Shown here piece after piece: positions 34,787 through 44,371 of a DNA stretch of 64,000 bases. The stretch covers positions 1 through 64,000 of the forward strand of contig JAVJRN010000020.1 in the NCBI GenBank assembly GCA_040218415.1, in the 5' to 3' direction. How positions within the stretch are numbered: position 1 is the stretch's first letter; every line of letters starts with the position of its first letter. The DNA is from JAVJRN01 sp040218415. Its GTDB lineage: Bacteria; Bacteroidota; Bacteroidia; Cytophagales; Cyclobacteriaceae. Under the pieces are notes generated by a model that saw nothing but the letters and a program-made list of their open reading frames with translations, searched no databases and had not been told where the DNA came from. The position numbers and the translations under genes were made by a program.

Positions 34787-36000
34787 ATATCACCCTTGCA
34801 CATTCCGGCAAACAACATAGCTATCAGATAGCTAAAGCCATGCATAAGCTGGGGATATTGGATAAATTTTATACTAGCGGGTATGCTGGGAGCTTCTTAC
34901 AAAAAATCTCCGAAAAAATACCTAGCAATCCATTGCAGCGAAGATACATCCATGATTTACCTGCTGGAAAAGTACACGCAAACTGGTTCTTCGAATTTCG
35001 CGAAAACTGGATTCGGCAAGTAGAGAAAAATCCTGTAAAAGCCAGAGAAGCAGTTTACCAGCGAGACATCAACTTTGATACATACATGGCCCGCACAATA
35101 AAAAAATTAGAAACCACCCATTATTGGGGGTTTCAGGGCAGCTGTCACGACAGCCTAATCGCGTCAAAAGAATCGGGTAAAAAAAGCATTTGTGAGTTGG
35201 CTACTGCACATGTGACCAGTGCGAAAGAGATCCTCGGATCAGAGAAAAACCTGCACCCAGACTGGGCCTTTACCATCGACAACCTGGTCTTCCCTGCCCC
35301 CTACGAGCGAAGACTAGAAGAAGAACCGCATCATGCAGATCATGTTATTGCCGCTTCAACATTTACCAAGGCTACTTTGCTAGCACAGGACATTCCTGCC
35401 GAGAAAATCAAAGTAGTTCCTCTGGGATTTGACATTGCGCACATCCCCTACGAACCTGATACATTCCCCCCTTATCAATCCAGACCCCTCCGCTTACTCT
35501 ATGCCGGCAGGGTCACCCAGCGCAAGGGAATATACTATTTATTAGAAGCCTTGAAGTCATTTCCGGTTAATCAAGTGGAGTTACACATTATCGGCCAAAT
35601 GAATGGTGCTGAAGCCTTATTGAAGCCCTACCAGTCTTTCATTCATTATCATGGAGCCATGACCCAGCAGGCCATCTTCAATGCCTACAAAGATTATGAC
35701 GTCTTGGTTTTGCCTTCCCTTTTTGAGGGATTTGGTCTGGTTATCGTAGAAGCAATGGCCGCTGGACTTCCAGTAATTACCACGCCCAACACCATAGGCC
35801 CGGAATTAATTAAACAGAATGATAATGGGATAATCGTTCCTATTCGCGATATTGCAGCATTGAAAAGTAGCATTGAATTCTTTGTTAACCTTGACTCAGA
35901 TAAATTGCATCAGATGCGTTTACTGGCAAGAAAATCGGCTACTCAATACTCATGGAGCCATTACCAGGAAAGATTAGCAAAATTGCTACCACAATTATGA
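34783..36000 (+). CDS. Family 4 glycosyltransferase
   Basis: This 405-residue GT-B enzyme starts with GTG in a GTGA overlap. The C-terminal donor domain carries LRLLYAGRVTQRKGIYYLLE, VELHIIGQMNG and LVLPSLFEGFGLVIVEAMAAGLPVIT, the last including the EX7E pair. The N-terminal domain contains CELATAHVTSAKEILG and HADHVIAASTFTKATLL, as in other capsule GT4 enzymes. Its substrate is unknown. Confidence 0.9.
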   Translation: MNITLAHSGKQHSYQIAKAMHKLGILDKFYTSGYAGSFLQKISEKIPSNPLQRRYIHDLPAGKVHANWFFEFRENWIRQVEKNPVKAREAVYQRDINFDTYMARTIKKLETTHYWGFQGSCHDSLIASKESGKKSICELATAHVTSAKEILGSEKNLHPDWAFTIDNLVFPAPYERRLEEEPHHADHVIAASTFTKATLLAQDIPAEKIKVVPLGFDIAHIPYEPDTFPPYQSRPLRLLYAGRVTQRKGIYYLLEALKSFPVNQVELHIIGQMNGAEALLKPYQSFIHYHGAMTQQAIFNAYKDYDVLVLPSLFEGFGLVIVEAMAAGLPVITTPNTIGPELIKQNDNGIIVPIRDIAALKSSIEFFVNLDSDKLHQMRLLARKSATQYSWSHYQERLAKLLPQL

Positions 36001-37082
36001 GTTTACATCCCGAACAAAACATACTACTAGTTTGGAACCGTATGGGGGATTACCATAGGGCAAGATGGAATACTCTGCAATCAAAATGGACATCAGGAAA
36101 AGTTCATGCTTCCGACTTAGGTGCAGGGGATAGCTTATACCAGTGGGAAAATACAGGAGGAGACGATTATGTATGCCTTTCAGATCAGTCCCTAGACCAA
36201 CCTGACTTATGGATCCGGTTCAGGAACTTTAAAAAGTATCTCCGCGATAAGCAAATCTCCACCGTCTGTATACCTGGTTATGGTAGAAAAGAATATGTAT
36301 TATTTCTTATCTGGTGCAAATGGAAAAATATAAAGGTGATCCTTTTTGCTGAATCCTGGTATGGAAAGAACCCAATAGTCAACAGACTAAAATCTGTTTT
36401 CTTAAAGTGGGTCTGTCAGCGCTATTTTGTATCGGGTATTAATGCCGAAAAACACTTTCACGAGCAGTTGAAAATACCCAAAGAACAAATCAGAAAAGGC
36501 TACAGTGTAGTGGACAATGACCACTTTGGCAGTGATCAACCAATCAAATCACAAAAAATCCTGCTTTGCGTGGCTCGGTTCAGTGAAGAAAAAAACCATC
36601 AACTATTGTTTGATGCCTTCCTGCAATCCAAGCTTTCTGAGCATTGGATTCTCAACTGTGTGGGTGCAGGTCCGCTTCTAGAGCCATTTCAAGAACTGCA
36701 AAAGCAGCACCTAGATAAAATAAAAATAGAACCTTGGGCTAGCTACGATCAATTGCCAGCCATCTATCAGAAAGCCTCCGCTTTTATCCTGCCCAGTACC
36801 TTTGAACCGTGGGGCTTGGTCGTGAATGAAGCTATGGCAGCAGGATTGCCCATTATTGCTACAAACGTATGCGGTTGCGTTCCCGATCTTATCAAAGGAA
36901 ACGGATGGGTTTTCAATCCAACAGACAAAGATCAATTGGTTCGAATCTTTAATCAAATGCATAAAATGAGTCATAAAGAGCTAGAGGAAAAAGGCATGAA
37001 ATCTAAGGAGATAATTTGCCAATTTGATCCAGGCTTGTGGGCCGACCATATCATCAAACTAAACAGGGACGGTGTTACGTAA
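35997..37082 (+). CDS. Family 4 glycosyltransferase
   Basis: This GT-B enzyme of about 361 residues has a C-terminal domain containing KILLCVARFSEEKNHQLLFD, LNCVGAGPLLEPFQEL and FILPSTFEPWGLVVNEAMAA (EX7E). The frame is open from 35952, but the ATG at 35997 forms an ATGA overlap with the previous gene, matching its neighbours, so I prefer it. Substrate unknown. Confidence 0.88.
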   Translation: MSLHPEQNILLVWNRMGDYHRARWNTLQSKWTSGKVHASDLGAGDSLYQWENTGGDDYVCLSDQSLDQPDLWIRFRNFKKYLRDKQISTVCIPGYGRKEYVLFLIWCKWKNIKVILFAESWYGKNPIVNRLKSVFLKWVCQRYFVSGINAEKHFHEQLKIPKEQIRKGYSVVDNDHFGSDQPIKSQKILLCVARFSEEKNHQLLFDAFLQSKLSEHWILNCVGAGPLLEPFQELQKQHLDKIKIEPWASYDQLPAIYQKASAFILPSTFEPWGLVVNEAMAAGLPIIATNVCGCVPDLIKGNGWVFNPTDKDQLVRIFNQMHKMSHKELEEKGMKSKEIICQFDPGLWADHIIKLNRDGVT

Positions 37083-38385
37083 CAATGAGCTTTTTTTGTT
37101 GATGCTTTTAGGAGCATTAACCACCTATCAGTTTATTAGTCGCATTGTGTCTAAAGACAAAATGGCTATGTGGTCACCCTTGACTTTTGCCTCCTTGATT
37201 TTTATCTATTACACAGTTAGTGGCCCCCTGATTTCTATCTCTACCAATGCCACCTATTTTAAATTACTGGAACATCGTCCATTTTTTGAGAGTGGCTGGA
37301 TGGCCAGTTTGTTGGCATTCATTTCACTTCTGCTAGGGTACAATGCCACCAACAAACCCTTGTTTCAATCAAACAAACTGGTTGGCATTCAACAGATAAA
37401 TAACCTCAACTACGGAGCGATAGGACTCAAACTTTACGCCTTAGGATTTCTACTATTTTTAGTGTACGCTGGGGGAAGCATTACTGCCTATATCAATCCA
37501 TTTAGCAGTTTGGGCTATGATGACACAGGATATATTGGCTCGTTTAGAAACTACTTTATACTGCCTATTAATTTTTTCGTTCCTGCACTATGTCTGATGT
37601 TGGTTGGTGTTATTGATGGTAAGTTCTCCAAAGTCTACTTCTTAGGTTTGCTGTTAATGGCTACAGGTATTTATCTAAGTTTTGCATTTAGGTACCGCAT
37701 CGTTATTTTAGGAATGGGACTGGCCACTACATTTTATTTATACAAAGGAATTAAACCCCGACTCCTTTTAGCATTATTGGTTTTTGTGGCGGGGGTTACA
37801 GCGATGGGTATTATTGAGTCCACACGAACTTACTTTGGAGGATTGAACTTGGATCGCATAGAAGATAAGAGCTATTCTGAAATGTTTCTGAAAGGTTTTG
37901 GTGAATCCAGAACCTTTGGTACATTAGGGTTAATGATAAAGAATATCCCTGAGCAAGTAGACTATATCTATTTTGCTCCTTATGTGCAGGGGTTTCTTAT
38001 GCCCATACCCAGATCACTTTGGCCAGGAAAACCCGCCGGCGAGCATCTTTCCTTAGTCACAGATTTATATCCCAATGGTCAAGGCACTGGAGCTGCATGG
38101 CCTTTTTATGGCGAATATTACTTCTCCTTTGGATGGCTTGGAATTGTTGTGGGTTCTTTCTTGTTGGGATTTATTTTGAAACGTTTTTACAGGTGGATGG
38201 TGGTATATCAATCGCCACTAGTGATTATCACCTATGCCACAGGCTTAGGGTGTCTTTTTTTTGTAATGACCAGAGGCTATTTCCCTCAGCATGTGATGCT
38301 CTTCTTTTTCAGTGTTTATCCGTGTTTCTTTATTATGAAAAGAATTAAAAATTCTTATTCTGGTTATATCCAAATTATTCAATGA
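37072..38385 (+). CDS. Probable Wzy-type polysaccharide polymerase
   Basis: This 437-residue polytopic membrane protein starts at GTG, overlapping the previous gene by 11 nt. About ten hydrophobic segments are visible, with a larger soluble-looking loop around residues 245-330 (ESTRTYFGGLNLDRIEDKSY, GFLMPIPRSLWPGKPAG). The PxPRxxWPxKP-like motif and overall pattern resemble the oligosaccharide repeat unit polymerase (O-antigen polymerase) family. It is the only polymerase candidate in the locus, and would join repeat units in the periplasm. Confidence 0.75.
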   Translation: MLRNNELFLLMLLGALTTYQFISRIVSKDKMAMWSPLTFASLIFIYYTVSGPLISISTNATYFKLLEHRPFFESGWMASLLAFISLLLGYNATNKPLFQSNKLVGIQQINNLNYGAIGLKLYALGFLLFLVYAGGSITAYINPFSSLGYDDTGYIGSFRNYFILPINFFVPALCLMLVGVIDGKFSKVYFLGLLLMATGIYLSFAFRYRIVILGMGLATTFYLYKGIKPRLLLALLVFVAGVTAMGIIESTRTYFGGLNLDRIEDKSYSEMFLKGFGESRTFGTLGLMIKNIPEQVDYIYFAPYVQGFLMPIPRSLWPGKPAGEHLSLVTDLYPNGQGTGAAWPFYGEYYFSFGWLGIVVGSFLLGFILKRFYRWMVVYQSPLVIITYATGLGCLFFVMTRGYFPQHVMLFFFSVYPCFFIMKRIKNSYSGYIQIIQ

Positions 38386-39479
38386 AAATCCTAATGATTG
38401 TGCCTGGCCTAGACAAACGGTTGGGAGGCACTACTACCCTTTCTATCGGTTTCTTTGACGAGCTAAAAAAACTGGCAGAAGTGACCATGGTCTGTACTTA
38501 CTTCGAGCACGAGTTGGCCTACATAGAAGATCGTTTTAAGTCAGATGCTCAGGTACATCTATTTCCAGCCATTTCCCAAAAAGTAAAGTTCTCCAAAGAG
38601 CAGTACCTATTCACAAAGCAGCACATCAAGTCCTATGATCTGGTACACGTACACGGCCTTTGGCATATGATGGCTTATCCATCAGCCAGTTTAGCCATGA
38701 AAAATCAGGTTCCTTACATTATGTCACCACATGGTATGCTAGAGCCAGATGCCATGAAACGCAGTAGGCTTAAGAAAGTGCTCTTTTGGAAGTTGGGGTT
38801 TAAGAAGGTGTTTAGGAATGCCTCTGCTGTTCACTGCACGGCCAAAAGTGAAATTGGGAATACCAAGCAATATGCAACAAACGCCAACATCATTTTTGTT
38901 TCAAACGGTGTAAATCTTCCTGAAAAGCAATATCAAAAAATAGCCAATCAGTTCCTGTTCATCGGTCGGCTGCACCCAAAAAAGGCAGTAAATCGATTGA
39001 TTGAAGCATTTTCCATGCTCAATGATCCTTCGCTCAAGTTGATCATAGCAGGAACAGGATCAGCCGAATACGAAACCTCCCTCCGTGAATTGATTAAAGC
39101 TAAAAAGTTAGAAACCCAAATAGAGATGGTTGGTTTTGTAGATGGAGAAGCCAAGCAAAAGTGGATTGCCGAATCGCTCTTTGTCTGCGTACCATCCTTC
39201 TCTGAAGGCATGCCATTGGTGTCGCTAGAAACAATGGCCACTGGCACTCCCCTACTCATCACCAAAGCCAGCAACGTGCCTGAGGTAACGGAGTATGACT
39301 GTGGTATAGAACTAGAAGATAACGAACCCGCCAGCATCGCAAAAGGCTTGAAAGAACTGCTTAGCTCGGATCTATCACAAAAATCAAAAAATGCAGCTGC
39401 CCTGGTCACAGAAAAATTTCTCTGGAGTAAAGTAGGGAGAGCATTGTATCAAGAATATCAAAATTTACTTAAAAAGTGA
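38382..39479 (+). CDS. Family 4 glycosyltransferase
   Basis: This 365-residue GT-B enzyme has the N-terminus ILMIVPGLDKRLGGTTTLSI, an acceptor-domain segment HVHGLWHMMAYPSASLA with MSPHGMLEPDAMKRS (typical of capsule GT4 proteins), and a donor domain with QFLFIGRLHPKKAVNRLIEA and VPSFSEGMPLVSLETMATGT (EX7E). It overlaps both neighbours by 4 nt. Substrate unknown. Confidence 0.9.
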   Translation: MKILMIVPGLDKRLGGTTTLSIGFFDELKKLAEVTMVCTYFEHELAYIEDRFKSDAQVHLFPAISQKVKFSKEQYLFTKQHIKSYDLVHVHGLWHMMAYPSASLAMKNQVPYIMSPHGMLEPDAMKRSRLKKVLFWKLGFKKVFRNASAVHCTAKSEIGNTKQYATNANIIFVSNGVNLPEKQYQKIANQFLFIGRLHPKKAVNRLIEAFSMLNDPSLKLIIAGTGSAEYETSLRELIKAKKLETQIEMVGFVDGEAKQKWIAESLFVCVPSFSEGMPLVSLETMATGTPLLITKASNVPEVTEYDCGIELEDNEPASIAKGLKELLSSDLSQKSKNAAALVTEKFLWSKVGRALYQEYQNLLKK

Positions 39480-40027
39480 AAACCATAGATAAATCAACGT
39501 TTAACAATTCTTGGTATAAGCCTGGAGGAAGCCCTCTCAAACGGATTGTTTGGTATTATATCAATTTGATATTTTTCGTTAATCCATATTTTCCTTTTTA
39601 CGGCCTCAAAGCCAGACTATTGAAAGCCTTTGGCGCGAAGGTAGGAAAAAGACCCGTGATCAAACCAGGCGTAAACATCAAGTACCCTTGGTTGTTAGAG
39701 CTAGGGGATTATGTGTCCATAGGAGAAAATGTCTGGATTGATAATCTAGGCAAGGTCATGTTAGGTGATCACACCACCATCTCGCAAGGGGCTATGTTGC
39801 TTACTGGGAATCATAATTACAAAAGTACCTCCTTTGATTTAATTGTTAAAGAAATCAACTTGCATCATGGTGTTTGGATCGGTGCACAAGCCACGGTCTG
39901 CCCAGGAATCACCTGTAAGTCTCATAGTATTTTGACAGTGGGAAGTGTGGCTACTGCTGATTTAGAATCGTATGGGATTTATCAAGGAAATCCTGCCATA
40001 AAAATTAAGAATCGTCAAATCAACTGA
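39476..40027 (+). CDS. WcaF-like colanic-acid-type acetyltransferase
   Basis: This 183-residue hexapeptide acyltransferase starts at GTG (GTGA overlap). The N-terminal SWYKPGGSPLKRIVWYYINLIFF and NPYFPFYGLKARLLKAFGAKVG segment is characteristic of the WcaF branch. Beta-helix repeats follow (GDYVSIGENVWIDNLG, DHTTISQGAMLLTGNHNY, HHGVWIGAQATVCPGI). The catalytic histidine is probably in GNHNY. It would acetylate a repeat-unit sugar. Confidence 0.9.
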   Translation: MKTIDKSTFNNSWYKPGGSPLKRIVWYYINLIFFVNPYFPFYGLKARLLKAFGAKVGKRPVIKPGVNIKYPWLLELGDYVSIGENVWIDNLGKVMLGDHTTISQGAMLLTGNHNYKSTSFDLIVKEINLHHGVWIGAQATVCPGITCKSHSILTVGSVATADLESYGIYQGNPAIKIKNRQIN

Positions 40028-40030
40028 TCA

Positions 40031-40924
40031 ATGAATAAAGAAAAACTAGCTAAAAAATTCCTTAACCCTTTCCTATCTGGAATTATCAAAACCGCATTAG
40101 CCTATCCTCGCTTCCTTAAACAGCTCAATGTTTGTAAGCAAGGATTTAAGGACTTTGGGACTCAGTATAATCAAAAGGTTTTATTCGTGGCGGGTCTGCC
40201 AAAGAGTGGTACAACATGGCTCGAGAAAATGTTATTTAGTCTACCTGGTTTTCATGAAATCATGATTCCAGAGGCAGTTTACTACGAGCAAAGGAACATT
40301 GGAAGCCATGACTTTGATTTTCCATCCAATACGATCAGCAGATTAAAAGGGAGCTTAGCTGTTTTAAAACTACATGTACATGGCTCTCTGAACAATGCCG
40401 AGATACTTAAGACTGCAGGCCTAAATTATGTAGTCCTCTTTCGTGACTTACGTGATGTAGCGGTGAGTTATTATTTTTATGTTAAAAATACGCCATGGCA
40501 TCCAGAGTATAAAACGTACAATCATTTTAACTCGCCTTCAGAGGGTTTACATCAATTTGCCAAAACATTATTACCTGAATACAAGGAATGGGTGTACTCA
40601 TGGAGAAATGTAGCTGACGCAAACTGCTTAATCATCAAGTATGAAGATCTTAAATCCGATACACTAGGACACTTAAGAAATATCACGAAACACTACAAAC
40701 TCATCATCACGGATGAAGAATTGAATAGAATTGTTGATAAAAATTCATTTAAAACACTGTCTACAGGAAGAAAAGAGGGGGAATCCAATAATGAGAGTTT
40801 TTTCAGAAAAGGTATTTCGGGTGACTGGAAGAATCACTTTGATGATGAATTAAAAGAAATTTACAAGAAAGAAATTGGAGATTTCCTAATTGCAGAAGGA
40901 TATGAAAAGAATGATAATTGGTAA
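40031..40924 (+). CDS. PAPS-dependent sulfotransferase
   Basis: This 297-residue protein is the second sulfotransferase of the locus and is only distantly similar to the first. The PAPS 5'-loop is KVLFVAGLPKSGTTWLEKML (residues 49-68), and the 3'-phosphate site is VVLFRDLRDVAVSYYFYVKN. The C-terminal FRKGISGDWKNHFDDELKEI corresponds to the RKGxxGDWKNxF motif of cytosolic-type sulfotransferases (PF00685). Two such enzymes suggest sulfation at two positions of the repeat unit. Confidence 0.92.
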   Translation: MNKEKLAKKFLNPFLSGIIKTALAYPRFLKQLNVCKQGFKDFGTQYNQKVLFVAGLPKSGTTWLEKMLFSLPGFHEIMIPEAVYYEQRNIGSHDFDFPSNTISRLKGSLAVLKLHVHGSLNNAEILKTAGLNYVVLFRDLRDVAVSYYFYVKNTPWHPEYKTYNHFNSPSEGLHQFAKTLLPEYKEWVYSWRNVADANCLIIKYEDLKSDTLGHLRNITKHYKLIITDEELNRIVDKNSFKTLSTGRKEGESNNESFFRKGISGDWKNHFDDELKEIYKKEIGDFLIAEGYEKNDNW

Positions 40925-40927
40925 ATA

Positions 40928-41668
40928 ATGAAAGTATCAATTATCACTGTAGTATATAATAATATTGAAACCATTCAGGATGCGCTTAACTCAGTATACA
41001 ATCAGGACTATTCGGAAATTGAATACATAGTGATAGATGGAGGCTCCACGGATGGAACTAAGGATCTTATCAAACAAGATAAAGGGATCACACAATGGAT
41101 TTCTGAACCTGATAATGGATTATATGATGCTATGAATAAAGGAATGAGTTTGGCCACTGGTGATATCATCGGTCTCTTAAACTCTGACGATGTTTACACA
41201 TCTAATCATGTAATTTCGGATATTGTTAGCGAGGTGAAAAGGTTAAATTGTGACGTTATTTATGCAGATCTAAATTATGTTTTGAGAGAAGATGTAACCA
41301 AAATAGTGCGGAGTTGGCAATCAGGAAAATTCTATTCAGAATATTTTCTAGATGGATATGTACCCGCGCATCCAACCGTATTTATCACAAAAAAACTATC
41401 CAAATCTTTTCAATTCAACTTATCTTATAAATTAGCAGCTGATTATGATTTCTTATTGAGACTTTTCCATTATCCCAATGTACGAATCCATTATTTTCCT
41501 GAAAAAATAATTAACATGAGATTGGGAGGAGTCACAAGTAAAAACTGGAAAAATATTATCAAGGGAAATATAGAGATAGCGAAATCTTGGATGAGGAATG
41601 AGAATAAATTACCATTATTGACTTTACTGTACAAAAGACCCAGAATTAAATTAAAACAATTCGTATAA
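40928..41668 (+). CDS. Family 2 glycosyltransferase (WcaA/PGN-type)
   Basis: This 246-residue GT-A enzyme has VSIITVVYNNIETIQDALNS, IDGGSTDGTKDLIK, ISEPDNGLYDAMNKGMSLAT and GLLNSDDVYTSN (DxD-like). The DNGxYDAMNKG signature is shared by colanic acid and capsule GT2 proteins. It sits 3 nt after the sulfotransferase and 31 nt before the reductase gene. Substrate unknown. Confidence 0.92.
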   Translation: MKVSIITVVYNNIETIQDALNSVYNQDYSEIEYIVIDGGSTDGTKDLIKQDKGITQWISEPDNGLYDAMNKGMSLATGDIIGLLNSDDVYTSNHVISDIVSEVKRLNCDVIYADLNYVLREDVTKIVRSWQSGKFYSEYFLDGYVPAHPTVFITKKLSKSFQFNLSYKLAADYDFLLRLFHYPNVRIHYFPEKIINMRLGGVTSKNWKNIIKGNIEIAKSWMRNENKLPLLTLLYKRPRIKLKQFV

Positions 41669-41699
41669 ACGATTCTTAACTTTTAAAATTATTTTAATA

Positions 41700-42590
41700 A
41701 TGGATTATCTTATTACAGGTGCTAGTGGATTTCTTGGTGGCATTATAAAAGACATTCTTTTACCTAATAACCGAGTGGATACTTTGGGTCGCAATTCATC
41801 CAATGACATTGTTGTGGATCTTAGTAAAAAAAAACCCAATATAAATATCAGATACAATGAAGTAATTCATTGCGCAGGCAAAGCACACGAAACTCCTAAA
41901 AATAAATTTGATGAACTAGAATTTTATAATGTAAATCTTCAAGGTACATTGAACTTACTGGAAAGCCTAAATGACTTCCTACCAGAGAGATTTGTATTCA
42001 TAAGTACTGTTGCCGTTTATGGCAGAGAAACAGGTGAAAATATAGACGAAAGTCACGAATTATTAGGCACCTCTCCTTACGCGAAAAGTAAGATCGAGGC
42101 AGAAAAAGTCATTATTAACTGGGGAAAAGTCAATCACATACCAGTATTAATCTTAAGGTTACCATTAATTGCAGGTACTAATCCTCCTGGCAACTTAGGG
42201 AAAATGATCAATGGTATAAAATCTGGCAAGTATCTTAGCATTAATCACGGAAAAGCGAGAAGAAGTGTCGTTTCAGCGTCAGATGTGGCTAATTTAATTT
42301 CCTCTTCTTCGAGCTATAAAGGAGTCTACAATCTTTCAGATGGCTTACATCCTACATTCAAAGAAATAGAATTAACAATTTGTAAAATACTCGAAAAAAA
42401 ATCACCGCCTTCAATTCCTAAATGGCTGGCAATTCTAATAGGTTATATTGGAAATTTCATCCCAAATAGCCCAGTTAATCTCGATATTATCAACAAAATG
42501 ACATCAAATCTTACATTCGATGACATAAAAGCGAGAAATGAATTAAACTGGAATCCTAACAATGCAATTAAACAACTATCGATTTACTAA
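41700..42590 (+). CDS. NAD-dependent UDP-4-keto-6-deoxy-HexNAc reductase-like SDR (WbpV-like)
   Basis: This 296-residue SDR has the motif ITGASGFLGGIIKD (residues 4-17), HCAGKAHETPKN, the FISTVAVYG segment and the catalytic pair in SPYAKSKIEAEKV. The CAGKAHE stretch is typical of the reductases that turn UDP-4-keto-6-deoxy-GlcNAc into UDP-QuiNAc or UDP-FucNAc. It lies directly before the initiating transferase, as in many O-antigen loci. Its substrate would come from the WbpM-like dehydratase at 45416. Product stereochemistry is not determined. Confidence 0.78.
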   Translation: MDYLITGASGFLGGIIKDILLPNNRVDTLGRNSSNDIVVDLSKKKPNINIRYNEVIHCAGKAHETPKNKFDELEFYNVNLQGTLNLLESLNDFLPERFVFISTVAVYGRETGENIDESHELLGTSPYAKSKIEAEKVIINWGKVNHIPVLILRLPLIAGTNPPGNLGKMINGIKSGKYLSINHGKARRSVVSASDVANLISSSSSYKGVYNLSDGLHPTFKEIELTICKILEKKSPPSIPKWLAILIGYIGNFIPNSPVNLDIINKMTSNLTFDDIKARNELNWNPNNAIKQLSIY

Positions 42591-42650
42591 ATTCTATATT
42601 CCTAGTTTTAGTACATTTAGCTTTACAGGTACTCTTTCTAAAATGATTCA

Positions 42651-43199
42651 ATGATTCGATTGTTTGAATTCTTTGCTAGCCTGATCGGGCTGCTATTGCT
42701 ATCCCCAATTATTTTGGTGATCACCATCATAGGACTCATCGAGACAGGTTCTCCATTTTTTGTGCAAAATAGAGTAGGCAAAAATCAAAAGGTTTTTAGT
42801 TTAGTAAAGTTTCGTTCTATGAAAAAATCAACCACAGATCTGCCAACCCACTTAGTCACGGCCGATTTGATAACCAAAACAGGAAAATTTCTACGACGCT
42901 CAAAACTTGATGAATTACCGCAATTAATCAATGTTTTCCTTGGCTCAATGAGTCTTGTTGGTCCGAGACCCTGTCTCCCCTCTCAAGAAGAACTGATCAA
43001 AGAGCGAGAAAAGAGGAATTTATTTTCTATCCGGCCAGGTATTACTGGGATCGCACAAATAAATAATGTGGACATGAGTGAGCCAAAAAGACTATCAAGA
43101 TATGACGCTATTTATTTAAAGCACTTTAACTTTACTACATATTTATTTTGTATTCTATCAACAATAACTGGTAAAGGTCAAGGTGACGCTATTAAGTAA
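42651..43199 (+). CDS. Initiating sugar-phosphate transferase (PglC-like monotopic PGT)
   Basis: This 182-residue bacterial sugar transferase (PF02397) loads the first sugar phosphate onto undecaprenyl phosphate. One N-terminal re-entrant hydrophobic helix (IRLFEFFASLIGLLLLSPII) is followed by the motifs FVQNRVGKNQKVFSLVKFRSM, TGKFLRRSKLDELPQLINVF, SLVGPRP and IRPGITGIAQIN. It is the small PglC-type form without the large WcaJ N-terminal domain. Pairing with the WbpV-like gene suggests UDP-QuiNAc or UDP-FucNAc as the first sugar. Confidence 0.92.
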   Translation: MIRLFEFFASLIGLLLLSPIILVITIIGLIETGSPFFVQNRVGKNQKVFSLVKFRSMKKSTTDLPTHLVTADLITKTGKFLRRSKLDELPQLINVFLGSMSLVGPRPCLPSQEELIKEREKRNLFSIRPGITGIAQINNVDMSEPKRLSRYDAIYLKHFNFTTYLFCILSTITGKGQGDAIK

Positions 43200-43257
43200 A
43201 CAAAACTTAGCATATCAAGACCATTATATTTTCAATTAAAAATCAAATATTTTCACC

Positions 43258-44370
43258 GTGAAAAAAGCATTAATTACAGGTATTACTGGCCAAGATGGCG
43301 CCTATCTCACCGAATTACTTCTCAATAAGGGCTATGAAGTGCACGGCATTAAACGACGCGCTTCACTTTTCAATACCGACAGAATCGATCATCTATACCA
43401 AGATCCGCATATCGATAATACCCGCATGTTTTTGCATTATGGTGATCTAACCGATTCTATGAACATTACCAGGCTTATTCAAGAAATTAAGCCAGATGAA
43501 ATCTACAACTTAGGTGCTATGTCGCATGTAAGGGTAAGCTTTGACACTCCAGAATATGTGGCCAACGTAGATGGAATCGGGACTTTAAGAATTTTAGAAG
43601 CGGTTCGTTTATTAGGATTAACAGAGACCACAAAGATATACCAAGCGTCTACTTCAGAGCTTTATGGCTTGGTACAGGAAATACCACAATCAGAAAAAAC
43701 TCCTTTTTATCCAAGATCCCCATACGCAGTGGCAAAAATGTACGGATTTTGGATTACCGTCAATTATAGGGAGGCTTACAATATGTATGCTTGTAATGGC
43801 ATATTGTTCAACCATGAATCTCCATTAAGAGGGGAAACATTCGTGACCAGAAAGATCACTCGTGCGATAGCCAAGATGGCCCTAGGATTACAATCTTGCG
43901 TGTATATGGGTAATATAGATTCTAAAAGAGACTGGGGTCATGCCAAAGACTATGTGAGAGGAATGTGGCTCATGTTGCAACAAGAAAAGCCTGAAGATTT
44001 TGTATTAGCCACTGGAGTCACTACTAAAATTCGTGATTTCATGATTGCTGCTTTCAATCACGTGGGTGTAACACTCGAATTTAAAGGAGAAGGCGTTGAT
44101 GAAATAGGTTATGTGAAATCATCTAGCAATGCGCAATACCACTTTGAAGAAGGTCAGGAAGTCATCAAAATAGATCCAAAATATTTTAGACCGACCGAAG
44201 TTGACTTACTTATTGGAGATCCTAAAAAAGCGGAAGAAAAACTTGGTTGGACCAGAGAATATGATCTGCAAATGCTCATCACCGACATGATGACTTCAGA
44301 TTTGGAATTGTTTGAAAGAGATAAATACCTCATGGATGGAGGACATAGGGTACTAAAGCAAGCTGAATAA
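43258..44370 (+). CDS. gmd: GDP-mannose 4,6-dehydratase
   Basis: This 370-residue SDR converts GDP-mannose to GDP-4-keto-6-deoxymannose. It begins at GTG with ALITGITGQDGAYLTELLL. Diagnostic segments include HGIKRRASLFNTDRIDHLY, NLGAMSHVRVSFDTPEY, QASTSELYGLVQEIPQ, SPYAVAKMYG (catalytic Tyr/Lys), FNHESPLRGETFVTRKI and SKRDWGHAKDYV. It is followed after 1 nt by fcl, so together they supply GDP-L-fucose. Confidence 0.97.
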   Translation: MKKALITGITGQDGAYLTELLLNKGYEVHGIKRRASLFNTDRIDHLYQDPHIDNTRMFLHYGDLTDSMNITRLIQEIKPDEIYNLGAMSHVRVSFDTPEYVANVDGIGTLRILEAVRLLGLTETTKIYQASTSELYGLVQEIPQSEKTPFYPRSPYAVAKMYGFWITVNYREAYNMYACNGILFNHESPLRGETFVTRKITRAIAKMALGLQSCVYMGNIDSKRDWGHAKDYVRGMWLMLQQEKPEDFVLATGVTTKIRDFMIAAFNHVGVTLEFKGEGVDEIGYVKSSSNAQYHFEEGQEVIKIDPKYFRPTEVDLLIGDPKKAEEKLGWTREYDLQMLITDMMTSDLELFERDKYLMDGGHRVLKQAE

Positions 44371-44371
44371 A

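Noticed and set aside
38948..39409. Minus-strand frame of 153 codons, low-complexity Ser-rich
   Set aside because: It is antisense to a clear GT4 glycosyltransferase, with no independent evidence.
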